Assembly (NCBI RefSeq): GCF_907163125.1
Contig: NZ_OU015319.1
Location: forward strand, 2,294,001 to 2,358,000
DNA length: 64,000 nt
Source: Cloacibacterium caeni
Lineage (GTDB): Bacteria > Bacteroidota > Bacteroidia > Flavobacteriales > Weeksellaceae
Direction of reading: 5' to 3'
In this document: positions 8,740 to 17,842 of the stretch, piece by piece
How positions within the stretch are numbered: position 1 is the first letter of the stretch
How the letters are laid out: each line of letters starts with the position of its first letter
The notes under the pieces: generated by a model
What the model saw: only the letters and a program-made list of their open reading frames with translations
What the model was told of the DNA's origin: nothing
Database searches by the model: none
Position numbers and translations under genes: made by a program

Positions 8740-11121
8740 ATGAAAAACATACAGAAAAGCCTTCTGACTTTACTCCTTTTATTCTTATTCCAAATTACCT
8801 TTTCACAAATTACCAAAGAAAAAGCTTTAGTAAAAGGCGAATGTGGAATGTGCAAAGACAGAATAGAAAAAACAGCGCTAAAATCTGGTGCTAAAACCGC
8901 AACTTGGACCGCAGAAACCCAAACTTTAGAAGTGGAATTTGATATTTCTAAAACTTCTTTGGATAAACTTCTGAAAAACATTGCAGATGTAGGCCACGAC
9001 AACGAAAAATACAAAACAGACGAAGATACTTACACCGCTTTACCAGAATGCTGTCATTATGATAGAGCCGCGAGTTTCGAAGAAGGTATCGCTGCTAAAA
9101 ACTCTGAACATACAGAATCATCCGAAAGTCATTCCGAAGATCATTCTGAAGATCATTCTCAACACATCGAAAAAGAGAAAACCATAGAAGGTGTAAAACT
9201 TACCAAATATCAAGAAGCAACTGCACTCAATAAAAAAGAAGCGGGTTTGGTTTTCAATATTAATTCAAAAGAATTATTGAAAGCAGCGTGTTGTAATCTT
9301 TCTGAAAGTTTCGAAACCAATGCAACAGTAGACGTTTCTTTTTCTAACGCTGTTACAGGAACCAAACAGTTGAAAATGCTCGGTTTAGACCAAAAATATA
9401 CCGCTTTAACCAAAGAACTTTTACCAGAAATCAGAGGGTTGGCTTCAGCTTATGGTTTGAATTTCATTCCTGGTCGTTGGATTTCAGGGATTCAATTAAC
9501 AAAAGGAGGAAGCACCGTAGTCAATGGTTACGAAAGCATTACAGGACAAATCAATACAGAATTTGTAAAATTCAATAAAAATCCGGAAAATTCTGTGAAT
9601 CTTTTTGCTGATTTTAACGGAAGATACGAAGCCAACATCGTTTCTACTTCTAAATTGAATGAAAAATGGGGACAATCTATTTTATTGCACGGAAACGCAA
9701 CTATAGGCGAAATGGATGATAATAACGATACTTTCCTTGACAGACCAAAAGGAAACCAAATCAATGCAGCCTATTTATTGGATTACAATGATTTAGAAAA
9801 CTCTGGCTTTGGTTCACATTTTGGGATTCAGTATTTGGTAGACAAAAGAATTGCAGGACAAGTTGGTTTTGATGACAAACTTCCGCAAATTTCTCAGAAT
9901 AAATATGGAGTAAATATTGACATCAATCGTTTTCAGGTTTGGAACAAAACAGGTTACATTTTCAAAGGAAAACCTTACCAAAGCATCGGTTTGATGAACC
10001 AATTTACTTATCATAAACAAAATAGCTTTTTTGGTCTTAGAAATTATTTCGGAGAACAGAAAACCTATTATTCTAACTTGATTTTTGAATCTATTTTTGG
10101 AAATACCAACCATAAATATAAAACTGGAGCTAGTTTTTTATATGATGACTATAACGAAGATTATTTAGCTCAAAATTTCCAAAGAACAGAAACCGTTCCT
10201 GGATTGTTTTTTGAATATACTTTAACGGGACTTAAATATACTTTGGTTGCGGGTTCGCGTGTAGATTTTCACAATTTAGCAGGAACTCAATTCACGCCGA
10301 GAATTAATTTCAAATATGACTTTTCGCCAAAAACCATTTTGAGACTTTCTGCTGGAAAAGGCTTTAGAACAGCAAATATTTTTGCAGAAAACCAACAGTT
10401 TTTTGCATCAAACAGAAGTGTAGAAATTTTACAAAACGGAGGGAAAACATACGGTCTAAAACCAGAAATCGCTTGGAATTATGGAGCAAGTTTGCAACAA
10501 GATTTCAAACTTTTTGGCAAAAAAGCAAGCTGGATTACAGATTTCTTCAGAACAGATTTCCAAAATCAAGTTTTAGTAGATTTAGAAAATCCACAGAAAA
10601 TCGTTTTCTATAATTTAGACGGCAAATCATTTGCCAATTCACTGCAAACACAATTAGACTTTAGCGTGGTCAAAAATCTAGATTTCAGAGTAGCGTACAA
10701 GTACTATGATGTACAGGCAGATTTTGCTAGCGGAAGAAAACAAATTCCTTTCATGGCGAAAAACAGAGGTTTTTTCAATGCAGCTTATAGCACTAAAAAA
10801 GAAGGAAAAAATGCTTTTTGGACCTTTGATACAACCGTTCAATACGTAGGAAAACAGAGAATTCCGAATACTGCTTCTAACCCTCAAAATTTACAATTGC
10901 CAGAATTTTCTGATTCTTATATGACTTGGAACGCTCAAATTGCTCACAATTTCAATAAAAATATCAGAGCGTATTTCGGTGGGGAAAACCTGACTGGAAC
11001 TCGACAAAAAAATCCGATTGTAGACGCACAAAATCCTTTCGGAAATTATTTTGACGGAGGAATGGTTTATGCGCCCATCATGCCTGCCAATTTTTATGTA
11101 GGATTTGATGTTAATTTTTAA
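8740..11121 (+). CDS. TonB-dependent receptor with N-terminal heavy-metal-associated domain
   Basis: About 793 residues from the ATG at 8740, which exposes the signal peptide MKNIQKSLLTLLLLF. Residues about 25-90 form an HMA-like domain with GECGMCKDRIE providing a CxxC. A His/Glu/Ser-rich linker with repeated SEDHSEDHS-like units follows near 115-145. The plug domain (GGSTVVNGYESITGQINTE near 250) and a long beta-barrel ending in a terminal aromatic (FDVNF) complete the protein. It should import a metal or metal complex, probably copper, across the outer membrane. The HMA module placed before the plug could capture metal in the periplasm. Confidence 0.88.
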   Translation: MKNIQKSLLTLLLLFLFQITFSQITKEKALVKGECGMCKDRIEKTALKSGAKTATWTAETQTLEVEFDISKTSLDKLLKNIADVGHDNEKYKTDEDTYTALPECCHYDRAASFEEGIAAKNSEHTESSESHSEDHSEDHSQHIEKEKTIEGVKLTKYQEATALNKKEAGLVFNINSKELLKAACCNLSESFETNATVDVSFSNAVTGTKQLKMLGLDQKYTALTKELLPEIRGLASAYGLNFIPGRWISGIQLTKGGSTVVNGYESITGQINTEFVKFNKNPENSVNLFADFNGRYEANIVSTSKLNEKWGQSILLHGNATIGEMDDNNDTFLDRPKGNQINAAYLLDYNDLENSGFGSHFGIQYLVDKRIAGQVGFDDKLPQISQNKYGVNIDINRFQVWNKTGYIFKGKPYQSIGLMNQFTYHKQNSFFGLRNYFGEQKTYYSNLIFESIFGNTNHKYKTGASFLYDDYNEDYLAQNFQRTETVPGLFFEYTLTGLKYTLVAGSRVDFHNLAGTQFTPRINFKYDFSPKTILRLSAGKGFRTANIFAENQQFFASNRSVEILQNGGKTYGLKPEIAWNYGASLQQDFKLFGKKASWITDFFRTDFQNQVLVDLENPQKIVFYNLDGKSFANSLQTQLDFSVVKNLDFRVAYKYYDVQADFASGRKQIPFMAKNRGFFNAAYSTKKEGKNAFWTFDTTVQYVGKQRIPNTASNPQNLQLPEFSDSYMTWNAQIAHNFNKNIRAYFGGENLTGTRQKNPIVDAQNPFGNYFDGGMVYAPIMPANFYVGFDVNF

Positions 11122-11127
11122 ACAAAT

Positions 11128-11163
11128 AAAAAAGGATTTCAAAATTTTGAAATCCTTTTTCTT
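11128..11163. terminator. bidirectional terminator
   Basis: AAAAGGATTTCAAAA and its exact reverse complement TTTTGAAATCCTTTT form a perfect palindrome between two convergent genes, with T tracts on both strands. Confidence 0.85.
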
Positions 11164-11175
11164 TTATATCAATTA

Positions 11176-11916
11176 CTAAGCATTTAGCCACACTGAAGAT
11201 GAAAGATACTTTTCGTCTGGATAATAAATAAATATTACGTTTTTATCTTTAATCGTATTGATAATTGGTTTTGCTAGCGCTGTGGGAACAGCTGGACAAC
11301 CCCAACTTCTACCAATTCTACGCTGAGATTTTATAAAATCTTCGCTCACGTAATCTGCTCCATGCATCACTATTGCTCGTTGTAAAGCTCTGTCATTAAA
11401 ACCTTTATCCATTCCGTGAAGCTTTAGTGAAAAACCATTACTTCCGTTATAAGTAGATTCTGTAACGTAAAAACCAAGGCTACTTTGAAGAGAACTTTCT
11501 GTATTCGAAAATTTTCTGGCAAATTCTTCACCTGTGTTTTTTCCGTGGGCTACCAGAGAATTAAACAATATTTTTTTATCATTTAAATCGATTACCCAAA
11601 GTCTTTTTTGAGTAGACGAAAGTGAAAAATCACAAACAGTTAAAAGATGACTGTCTTCATCTATTTTCCCAGCTTTTTTTAAATTATTGAAACCTAAAAT
11701 TGCTTTTTCAAAAACATTTAATTCGAGTTTATTAGAGTTATTGAATTCTATAGCATGGTATAAAGTTTCAGCTTCGCTAAGTTCTGTTGCTTTAACAGAA
11801 TTATTTTCAATTTTAGTTGATAAGGATTTTTTTGAATGAGCTTCTGCGTTTGTTTTTTTATAAAATGACATGGCAATCATCAAAATTGCCGTGAGTAATA
11901 ATAGTAATTTCTTCAT
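11176..11916 (-). CDS. exported YkuD-type murein L,D-transpeptidase domain protein
   Basis: About 246 residues from the ATG at 11916, where MKKLLLLLTAILMIAMSF gives a signal peptide or N-terminal anchor. The C-terminal half matches the L,D-transpeptidase catalytic family (the YkuD_2 type), with a histidine in VMHGADYV and the catalytic cysteine in GRSWGCPAVP. Such proteins cross-link or edit peptidoglycan, or attach proteins to it, in the periplasm. It is transcribed convergently with the TonB receptor. Confidence 0.85.
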   Translation of the reverse strand: MKKLLLLLTAILMIAMSFYKKTNAEAHSKKSLSTKIENNSVKATELSEAETLYHAIEFNNSNKLELNVFEKAILGFNNLKKAGKIDEDSHLLTVCDFSLSSTQKRLWVIDLNDKKILFNSLVAHGKNTGEEFARKFSNTESSLQSSLGFYVTESTYNGSNGFSLKLHGMDKGFNDRALQRAIVMHGADYVSEDFIKSQRRIGRSWGCPAVPTALAKPIINTIKDKNVIFIYYPDEKYLSSSVWLNA

Positions 11917-12047
11917 CGATTTTGGTTTTGGTATTTTTAGTCGGGCAAAAATACAAAACACTATAAACCAACAAATTAAATTAAAATTAATTAACTTTTA
12001 TTTAACTCTATTTAACATAATATAAAGAAACTGGAATTATAGAAATT

Positions 12048-12572
12048 CTATTTTTTCTCAGAATCTCTCTGAAAATCTAGACTCACCGAATTCATACAAT
12101 AGCGCATTCCTGTAGGTTCTGGACCGTCATTAAAAACATGACCAAGATGCGAATCACAACGCTTGCACAACACTTCTATTCTTTCCATTCCGTGAGAAGA
12201 ATCTCTCTTGTAAGAAACGCCTTCTTTATCTGCTTCGAAGAAACTTGGCCAGCCACAAGTTGACGCAAACTTAGAAGAACTTCTGAATAAATGATTTCCG
12301 CAAACTGCACAATAATATTCTCCTATTTCATCGAAATCATTGTATTTTCCTGTAAAAGGACGTTCTGTATCTGCTTCTCTCGCTACATAATATAAATCTG
12401 TAGGAAGAATTTTCTTCCATTCTGCATTAGAAACATTCAGTTTCGTTTTATCTGTTCTAGAATAATATGGGTTGTTTTTTGATGAAGTATTTTCCATAGA
12501 TTTTGGTTTTTGTATTTGTGAACAACTTTGCAGAAATAACAAGCAAAATAATATTTTTAAAATTTTATTCAT
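12048..12572 (-). CDS. msrB: methionine-R-sulfoxide reductase MsrB, lipoprotein form
   Basis: This 174-residue protein has a lipoprotein signal (FCLLFLQSCSQ, lipobox cysteine near residue 17), so it should be anchored at the cell envelope. Zinc-binding pairs are seen at CAVCG and CKRCDSH, CGWPSF is present, and RYCMNSVSLDF contains the catalytic cysteine. It reduces methionine R-sulfoxide in proteins. Envelope-anchored MsrB is common in this phylum, where it repairs exported proteins. Confidence 0.92.
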   Translation of the reverse strand: MNKILKILFCLLFLQSCSQIQKPKSMENTSSKNNPYYSRTDKTKLNVSNAEWKKILPTDLYYVAREADTERPFTGKYNDFDEIGEYYCAVCGNHLFRSSSKFASTCGWPSFFEADKEGVSYKRDSSHGMERIEVLCKRCDSHLGHVFNDGPEPTGMRYCMNSVSLDFQRDSEKK

Positions 12573-12793
12573 ATGAAAATCCTTGATTTTCGGAAAACTA
12601 AATTTCCTTGATACCTTAACGTATTCTTAATGTTAAAATTTTACCATTAAATTTTAATTAAGAAATTAAGTTCATTAAATTAAACTCTTGGTTTGTTGTT
12701 ATTTTAATTTTATAATAAAGTTTGGTAAAAATAGAAAGAAAACAATTTTTAGGATTCGTATCTTTATAAAAAATTTCGATAATCATTATTGAG

Positions 12794-14038
12794 ATGAATG
12801 AAGAAATAAAAAAACGCCAACTCAGAAATCATAAAATGCTCGCAACAGGACTTTTTGTTTTGATGACTTGTATTTTTTTGACGATGACTTATCTTCAGAA
12901 GTATCAAAATTTCGGACATTGGATAGGTTATGTAAAAGCCTTTTCTGAAGCAGCAATGGTGGGAGCTTTGGCAGATTGGTTTGCCGTGACAGCACTTTTT
13001 CACCATCCACTTGGATTAAAAATTCCGCACACCAATTTAATTGAACAATCCAAAGAAAGAATCGGGGATAATCTGGGAAATTTCGTGGTTACTAATTTTC
13101 TTTCGCCGCAAAATATTAGACCTTACATACAGAATTTGAAGGTTTCTCATTTCATTGGAGAATGGCTTCAAAAAGAGAAAAATTCGAATATTTTGGTTAA
13201 AAATTTATCAGAAATTGTGCTAGATATTCTTCAAAAATTAGAAGATGACGCTGTGGTAAATTTCATCAGCAAAAAAGCAAAAGAAATGACAGGAGATGTT
13301 AAAATCAACCAAATTTTAGGAAATGGAATGGAATATCTTCTCAAGAAAAATGACCATCAAAAACTCATTACCAGCCTTTCTGCGCAAATCAAAAACTATA
13401 TTCTAGAACACCACGAAATGGTGAGACAACGAGTGAAAAAAGAGAGTTTCACCCTTATTCCGAGTTTTGTAGATGATAAAATCGCAGAGAAAATCACTTC
13501 TGGACTTTCTAAATATTTTGAGGAAGTAGAGCAAGACCCAAACCACGCTTTGAGAAAAGAAATCACTCAAAAATTATTCGATTTTTCTTCTGAAATCAAA
13601 ATCAATCCTCAATACGAACAAGAACTCAATGCAATAAAAGATGATTTTCTACAACCAGAAAAAATTCATCAATATTCTCATGATATTTGGGTTTCTTTGA
13701 AAAAAACATTGACGGAAGAATTGACCCAAGAACATACTTCGCTCAAAAATTACCTTCACAAAAATATTACGGAATTTTCGGAAAGCCTAAGAACAGACGA
13801 AAAACTACAGCATAAAATTGACCATTGGGTAAGAGTTACTGCTTATAAATACATCTTGCGAAACACCAATAAATTTGGGGATTTAATTGCAGATACCGTA
13901 GGAAACTGGCAAGGAAAAGAACTCTCCGAAAAGCTGGAATTAGAAGTTGGGAAAGACTTACAATTTATTAGAATTAACGGGACTTTGGTTGGTGGATTGG
14001 TGGGTTTATTGATTTATAGTATTGCGCAGTTGATTTAG
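12794..14038 (+). CDS. DUF445 family membrane-associated protein (YjiN-like)
   Basis: This 414-residue protein has an N-terminal hydrophobic helix (LFVLMTCIFLTMTYL, about residues 18-32), then VGALADWFAVTALF near 56-69, the DUF445 signature, a long charged helical middle, and a C-terminal hydrophobic hairpin rich in glycine. The layout fits a protein anchored at both ends with a large coiled body. Function is unknown. The 12,573-12,793 gap upstream is AT-rich and holds no other gene. Confidence 0.85.
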   Translation: MNEEIKKRQLRNHKMLATGLFVLMTCIFLTMTYLQKYQNFGHWIGYVKAFSEAAMVGALADWFAVTALFHHPLGLKIPHTNLIEQSKERIGDNLGNFVVTNFLSPQNIRPYIQNLKVSHFIGEWLQKEKNSNILVKNLSEIVLDILQKLEDDAVVNFISKKAKEMTGDVKINQILGNGMEYLLKKNDHQKLITSLSAQIKNYILEHHEMVRQRVKKESFTLIPSFVDDKIAEKITSGLSKYFEEVEQDPNHALRKEITQKLFDFSSEIKINPQYEQELNAIKDDFLQPEKIHQYSHDIWVSLKKTLTEELTQEHTSLKNYLHKNITEFSESLRTDEKLQHKIDHWVRVTAYKYILRNTNKFGDLIADTVGNWQGKELSEKLELEVGKDLQFIRINGTLVGGLVGLLIYSIAQLI

Positions 14039-14072
14039 ACTTGCTAAATTAGAGCAATCAAAACTATTATTC

Positions 14073-14579
14073 ATGAGAAAACTATTTACAGTAATTACTT
14101 TAGTCCTTTTTCAATTTATTTTTTCGCAAGAAAACACTTCTACGAATCAACCTTCTAAAATTTCACTTTCTGAAAATGGAAATTTCTTTATTTATGACAA
14201 TCAAGCTTATGGTTTAAAACATTACAACATTATTTTTAAAAATGAAGACGCGAAAAGCATTTTAGCAAATGCTAGAGCAAATAAATCTATAGGAAATGTT
14301 CTGGGATTCACGGGTGGATTTTTAATGGGATTTGGCTTTATCATGGGAATTTCGGGAAGCAATGACCCAAACATAGACCAAGATTCTTATAAAAATGCTG
14401 GTTGGAGTGTTTTCGGTGTAGGAGCTGGGGTCGCTTTACTATCACTTCCTTTCTCACTCAGTGTAAAATCAAAATTGAGAAAAGCAGTGGATATAGAAAA
14501 TGGTCAAAAAACCGCTTTTAATCCCTATTTTAAATTTCAAACTACAGGAAATGGAATTGCCTTAAGTTATTATTTTTAA
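14073..14579 (+). CDS. secreted or membrane hypothetical protein
   Basis: This 168-residue protein starts with a signal peptide (MRKLFTVITLVLFQFIFSQ). It has one or two glycine-rich hydrophobic segments near residues 73-95 and 108-128 and ends in a beta-like stretch with a terminal phenylalanine. It lies 34 bases after the DUF445 gene and may be co-transcribed. I do not recognise a family; the glycine-rich helices suggest membrane insertion after export. Confidence 0.6.
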   Translation: MRKLFTVITLVLFQFIFSQENTSTNQPSKISLSENGNFFIYDNQAYGLKHYNIIFKNEDAKSILANARANKSIGNVLGFTGGFLMGFGFIMGISGSNDPNIDQDSYKNAGWSVFGVGAGVALLSLPFSLSVKSKLRKAVDIENGQKTAFNPYFKFQTTGNGIALSYYF

Positions 14580-14583
14580 ATTA

Positions 14584-14614
14584 AAAAAACAGAGCTAAAG
14601 ACTCTGTTTTTTTT
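14584..14614. terminator. bidirectional terminator
   Basis: AAAACAGAG and CTCTGTTTT form a stem with loop CTAAAGA, with A and T tracts either side. It sits between convergent genes and touches the pyrD stop codon. Confidence 0.8.
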
Positions 14615-15635
14615 ATGATCCCTCTAAAATTCGTTTATTAATTTCATTCATCAATCCTGGACCTTCGTAAATAAATCCTGTGTAAATCTGCACCAAACTA
14701 GCTCCTGCTTCTAATTTTTCGATGGCATCTTCTGCACTGTGAATTCCGCCAACTCCGATGATTGGGAAAGATTTGTTGGATTTTTTGGAAAGATATCTGA
14801 TAACTTCTGTACTTTTTTCACGAATAGGTTTCCCTGAAAGTCCGCCGTTTCCAATATTTTCCAAAGTTTCTTTAGAGGCTTTAAGGTTTTCTCTTGAAAC
14901 CGAAGTGTTGGTGGCAATAATTCCATCAATTTTGGTTTGGGCAACCAATTCTACGATTTCATCGAGTTGAATTTTATTGAGATCTGGAGCTATTTTCAGA
15001 AGAACAGGCTTTGGATGAGCATATTCAGCATTCACTTTCTGAATTTCTGTAATCAGTTCCTTTAAATATTCTGCGTCTTCCAATTTGGCGTGACTGGAAA
15101 CATTTGGGCAACTCACATTCAGAACAAAATAATCTACAAAATCGTGCAAACCTCGGAAACATTCTACATAATCTGCGGTGTAATTTTCGGGTAAAGTGTT
15201 TGTGTTTTTACCAATATTTCCACCGATGATTACTTTATGAGGTGATTTTTTAAGATTCTCTACAATTTTTGCTAAACCTTCATTATTAAAGCCCATTCTA
15301 TTGATAATCCCGCCGTCTTCTATCAATCTGAAAAGACGTTTTTTCGGATTACCAGATTGTGCTTTTGGTGTTACGGTTCCTATTTCTACAAATCCGAATC
15401 CTAAATCTGCTAATTCATTAAACAGCACTGCATTTTTGTCAAAACCAGCAGCTAAACCTACTGGATTTTTGAATTTCAAGCCGAATAATTCTCGTTCGAG
15501 ACGTTTGTCTTCAATGGGTTTTGGGAAAAATAATTTGGTTAAAAAACCTAAGTTTTTAAGGATAAAAAAGGTAAAATGATGGACTTTTTCAGGATCAAAT
15601 TTGAAAAAAATCGGACGAAGAAATGATTTGTACAT
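14613..15635 (-). CDS. pyrD: dihydroorotate dehydrogenase (quinone), class 2
   Basis: This 340-residue flavoprotein has the class 2 N-terminal membrane-associating helices ([20 protein letters not shown]). It also has GLAAGFDKN, the FMN/orotate contact NVSCPN with the catalytic serine, and the phosphate-binding [11 protein letters not shown] region. It oxidises dihydroorotate to orotate in pyrimidine synthesis and passes electrons to the quinone pool at the inner membrane. It is a single-gene unit here. Confidence 0.95.
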   Translation of the reverse strand: MYKSFLRPIFFKFDPEKVHHFTFFILKNLGFLTKLFFPKPIEDKRLERELFGLKFKNPVGLAAGFDKNAVLFNELADLGFGFVEIGTVTPKAQSGNPKKRLFRLIEDGGIINRMGFNNEGLAKIVENLKKSPHKVIIGGNIGKNTNTLPENYTADYVECFRGLHDFVDYFVLNVSCPNVSSHAKLEDAEYLKELITEIQKVNAEYAHPKPVLLKIAPDLNKIQLDEIVELVAQTKIDGIIATNTSVSRENLKASKETLENIGNGGLSGKPIREKSTEVIRYLSKKSNKSFPIIGVGGIHSAEDAIEKLEAGASLVQIYTGFIYEGPGLMNEINKRILEGS

Positions 15636-15718
15636 TTTTGAAAAAAGGTTTTACAAATTTAGTGTTTTTTTTCTTTTGTATAGAACGCTGATTTTAAGAG
15701 TTGTGTTTGTATTTTGTT

Positions 15719-15760
15719 TTCACGCAAAGTCGCTAAGTATTTCGCTAAGTACGCGAAGGT
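15719..15760. repeat. CACGCAAAGTCGCTAAG repeat, copy 1
   Basis: TTCACGCAAAGTCGCTAAG then TATTTCGCTAAGTACGCGAAGG. It is about 75 percent identical to the copy at 15,844. The unit contains its own internal repeat, CGCTAAGT. Confidence 0.7.
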
Positions 15761-15843
15761 TTTTGAAAGTTTATGATGAAGAAAGTTCTCGCTGATTTTG
15801 CAGATGATGCAGATTTTAGTGGAAGAAATATTTTAAAGTTTTT

Positions 15844-15882
15844 TTCACGCAATGTCGTTAAGTGTTTCGCAAAGTGCGCAAA
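15844..15882. repeat. CACGCAATGTCGTTAAG repeat, copy 2
   Basis: TTCACGCAATGTCGTTAAG then TGTTTCGCAAAGTGCGCAAAT, same order of blocks as copy 1 about 125 bases away. A shorter related phrase (AACGCAATGGCGCAAAG) occurs after the sulfurtransferase near 1552, showing the unit is dispersed. Confidence 0.7.
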
Positions 15883-16047
15883 TTTTAACGGTTTTTTTTG
15901 TCTTTCCGTAGGAATATAAACTCAAAATTTTCTGTAATTATTTGTAGAGATTCCTGCGGAAATCGAAGATTCGATGAAGACAATGACAAAGTGGATGTTA
16001 ATTTTTAATGCAGATTTTTCAGTGAAAGAATAATTGAAAAGTGTCTA

Positions 16048-16130
16048 TAGCCCTGATTGCAGTGGAAATCCCGCAGTAAGCGTTGGGTTAAGTAATGGAA
16101 CGAGGAATTGCAACGGAAAGCAGGACTGAG
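16048..16130 (+). repeat. structured intergenic repeat with complementary arms
   Basis: It begins AGCCCTGATTGCAGTGGAAAT and ends GGAATTGCAACGGAAAGCAGG then ACT. AGCCCTG pairs with CAGGACT except for one mismatch, and inner blocks pair partly, giving a long imperfect hairpin. I recall similar sequences scattered between genes in flavobacteria. Whether it is transcribed is not visible. Confidence 0.5.
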
Positions 16131-16191
16131 TTTCTATAAATTTACGAAATGTCTTGCTCCTTAAAAATGTAGAAAATTGCTATAAATTCCC

Positions 16192-16199
16192 TATTTTTG
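16192..16199 (+). promoter_or_regulatory. -7 element of the glyQS promoter
   Basis: TATTTTTG matches TAnnTTTG, 18 bases before the chosen ATG. No well-spaced -33 element is present; the nearest TTG is 12 bases upstream, so this is tentative. Confidence 0.4.
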
Positions 16200-16217
16200 C
16201 AATTCAATTCAAAAGTT

Positions 16218-17759
16218 ATGGCAAAACAAGAAGACGTTTTCAAGAAGGTAGTTTCTCACGCAAAAGAATATGGTTTTATTTTCCCGAGTTCTGAAATTTA
16301 TGACGGACTTTCGGCAGTATATGATTATGCACAAAATGGTGTAGAACTGAAAAATAACATCAAACAATATTGGTGGAAAGCAATGGTGCAACTGAACGAG
16401 AATATTGTAGGATTGGATTCTGCAATCCTGATGCACCCAACTACTTGGAAGGCTTCTGGACACGTGGATGCTTTTAACGACCCATTGATTGACAATAAAG
16501 ATTCTAAAAAGCGTTTTCGTGCAGATGTTTTAATTGAAGATTACTGTGCAAAACTAGAAGATAAAGCGCAAAAAGAAATTGAAAAAGCGGCAAAAAGATT
16601 TGGTGATGCTTTTGATAAAGCACAGTTTGAGGCTACCAATCCTAGAGTTTTAGAATACAGAGAAAAACAAAAAACCATTCTTGCAAGAATGGCAAAATCT
16701 CTGGAAAACAATGATTTAGCAGATGTAAAAGCACTCATTGAAGAATTAGAAATTGCTGATCCTGACACGGGTTCTAAAAACTGGACGGATGTAAGACAAT
16801 TCAACCTAATGTTCGGAACTAAATTAGGAGCTTCTGCGGAAAATGCGATGGATTTATATTTGAGACCAGAAACCGCACAAGGAATTTTTGTAAATTTCTT
16901 GAATGTACAGAAAACTTCTCGTCATAAATTACCTTTCGGGATTGCACAGATTGGTAAAGCATTTAGAAATGAGATTGTTGCAAGACAATTTATCTTCAGA
17001 ATGAGAGAATTTGAACAAATGGAAATGCAATTTTTCGTTCCACCAGGAACTGAATTGAAATTCTACGAAGAATGGAAACAAAAACGTCTGAATTGGCATC
17101 TTGCACTTGGTCTAGGACAAGAAAATTATAAATTCCACGATCACGAAAAACTGGCGCACTACGCGAATGCTGCTGCTGATATCGAATTTAAATTCCCATT
17201 TGGTTTCAAAGAATTAGAAGGAATTCACTCTAGAACTGATTTCGATTTATCTGCACATGAAAAATTCTCTGGCAGAAAATTACAATATTTCGACCCAGAA
17301 AGAAATGAAAACTACGTTCCTTATGTAGTAGAAACTTCTATTGGTCTTGACAGAATGTTTTTGGCTTTATTCTCAAATTGCTTGAAAGATGAAGTTTTAG
17401 AAGACGGTTCAGAGAGAACGGTTTTATCACTTCCGCCAGCTTTAGCACCTGTAAAAGCAGCTATTTTGCCTTTGGTGAAAAAAGATGGATTGCCAGAATT
17501 TGCAGAAAAAATCTTCAATGATTTGAAATATGATTTCAACGTAATTTCTGAAGAAAAAGACAGCATCGGTAAACGTTACAGAAGACAAGATGCTATCGGA
17601 ACACCTTTCTGTATTACCGTTGACCACGATTCTTTAACAGATGGAACGGTAACTTTAAGAGAAAGAGACACCATGAAACAAGAGCGTGTGAAAGTAGAAG
17701 ATTTAAGAAGAATTATTGATGAAAAAGTAAATTTCAGAACTTTACTTTCTAAGATTTAA
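16218..17759 (+). CDS. glyQS: glycyl-tRNA synthetase (single-chain, alpha2 type)
   Basis: 513 residues from the ATG at 16,218 (MAKQEDVFKKVVSHAKEYG); an upstream in-frame start seven codons earlier is less like homologues. Class II motifs are visible: FRNEIVARQFIFRMREFEQME (motif 2, given in parts), the ETAQG and GLDRMFLALF segments (motif 3), and a C-terminal anticodon-binding domain from about residue 395. It charges tRNA-Gly in the cytoplasm. This eukaryote-like dimeric form is usual in Bacteroidota. Its terminator is interrupted by an insertion sequence. Confidence 0.95.
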   Translation: MAKQEDVFKKVVSHAKEYGFIFPSSEIYDGLSAVYDYAQNGVELKNNIKQYWWKAMVQLNENIVGLDSAILMHPTTWKASGHVDAFNDPLIDNKDSKKRFRADVLIEDYCAKLEDKAQKEIEKAAKRFGDAFDKAQFEATNPRVLEYREKQKTILARMAKSLENNDLADVKALIEELEIADPDTGSKNWTDVRQFNLMFGTKLGASAENAMDLYLRPETAQGIFVNFLNVQKTSRHKLPFGIAQIGKAFRNEIVARQFIFRMREFEQMEMQFFVPPGTELKFYEEWKQKRLNWHLALGLGQENYKFHDHEKLAHYANAAADIEFKFPFGFKELEGIHSRTDFDLSAHEKFSGRKLQYFDPERNENYVPYVVETSIGLDRMFLALFSNCLKDEVLEDGSERTVLSLPPALAPVKAAILPLVKKDGLPEFAEKIFNDLKYDFNVISEEKDSIGKRYRRQDAIGTPFCITVDHDSLTDGTVTLRERDTMKQERVKVEDLRRIIDEKVNFRTLLSKI

Positions 17760-17781
17760 TTCTTTCAAGAAATATTAAAAC

Positions 17782-17798
17782 AAAATCCCGAAGAAAAT
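17782..17798 (+). terminator. left half of the glyQS terminator, split by an insertion
   Basis: AAAATCCCGAAGAA lies here and its exact reverse complement TTCTTCGGGATTTT, followed by T, starts at about 19,227 on the other side of the IS3-family element. Joining the halves with one copy of the AAT target duplication restores a 14-bp stem with a T tract. The element thus inserted in the loop of the terminator. Confidence 0.8.
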
Positions 17799-17842
17799 TG
17801 GACTGCCCCCAAAAAGTTAGACACTTTTTAGGGGCATTTTTT

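Larger units (their letters stand above)
15640..16190. other. gene-free interval built of degenerate repeats
   Basis: About 550 bases without a credible gene. The interval is a patchwork of short degenerate repeats: two copies of a CACGCAAnGTCGnTAAG-type unit, a CTGATTTTGCAGATGATGCAGATTTT phrase split around 15,792-15,817, and a structured repeat at 16,048. It ends at the glyQS promoter. Confidence 0.6.

Noticed and set aside
14711-14944. Second minus-strand reading frame inside pyrD
   Set aside because: It lies wholly within the clear pyrD frame and its sequence looks like an out-of-frame shadow.
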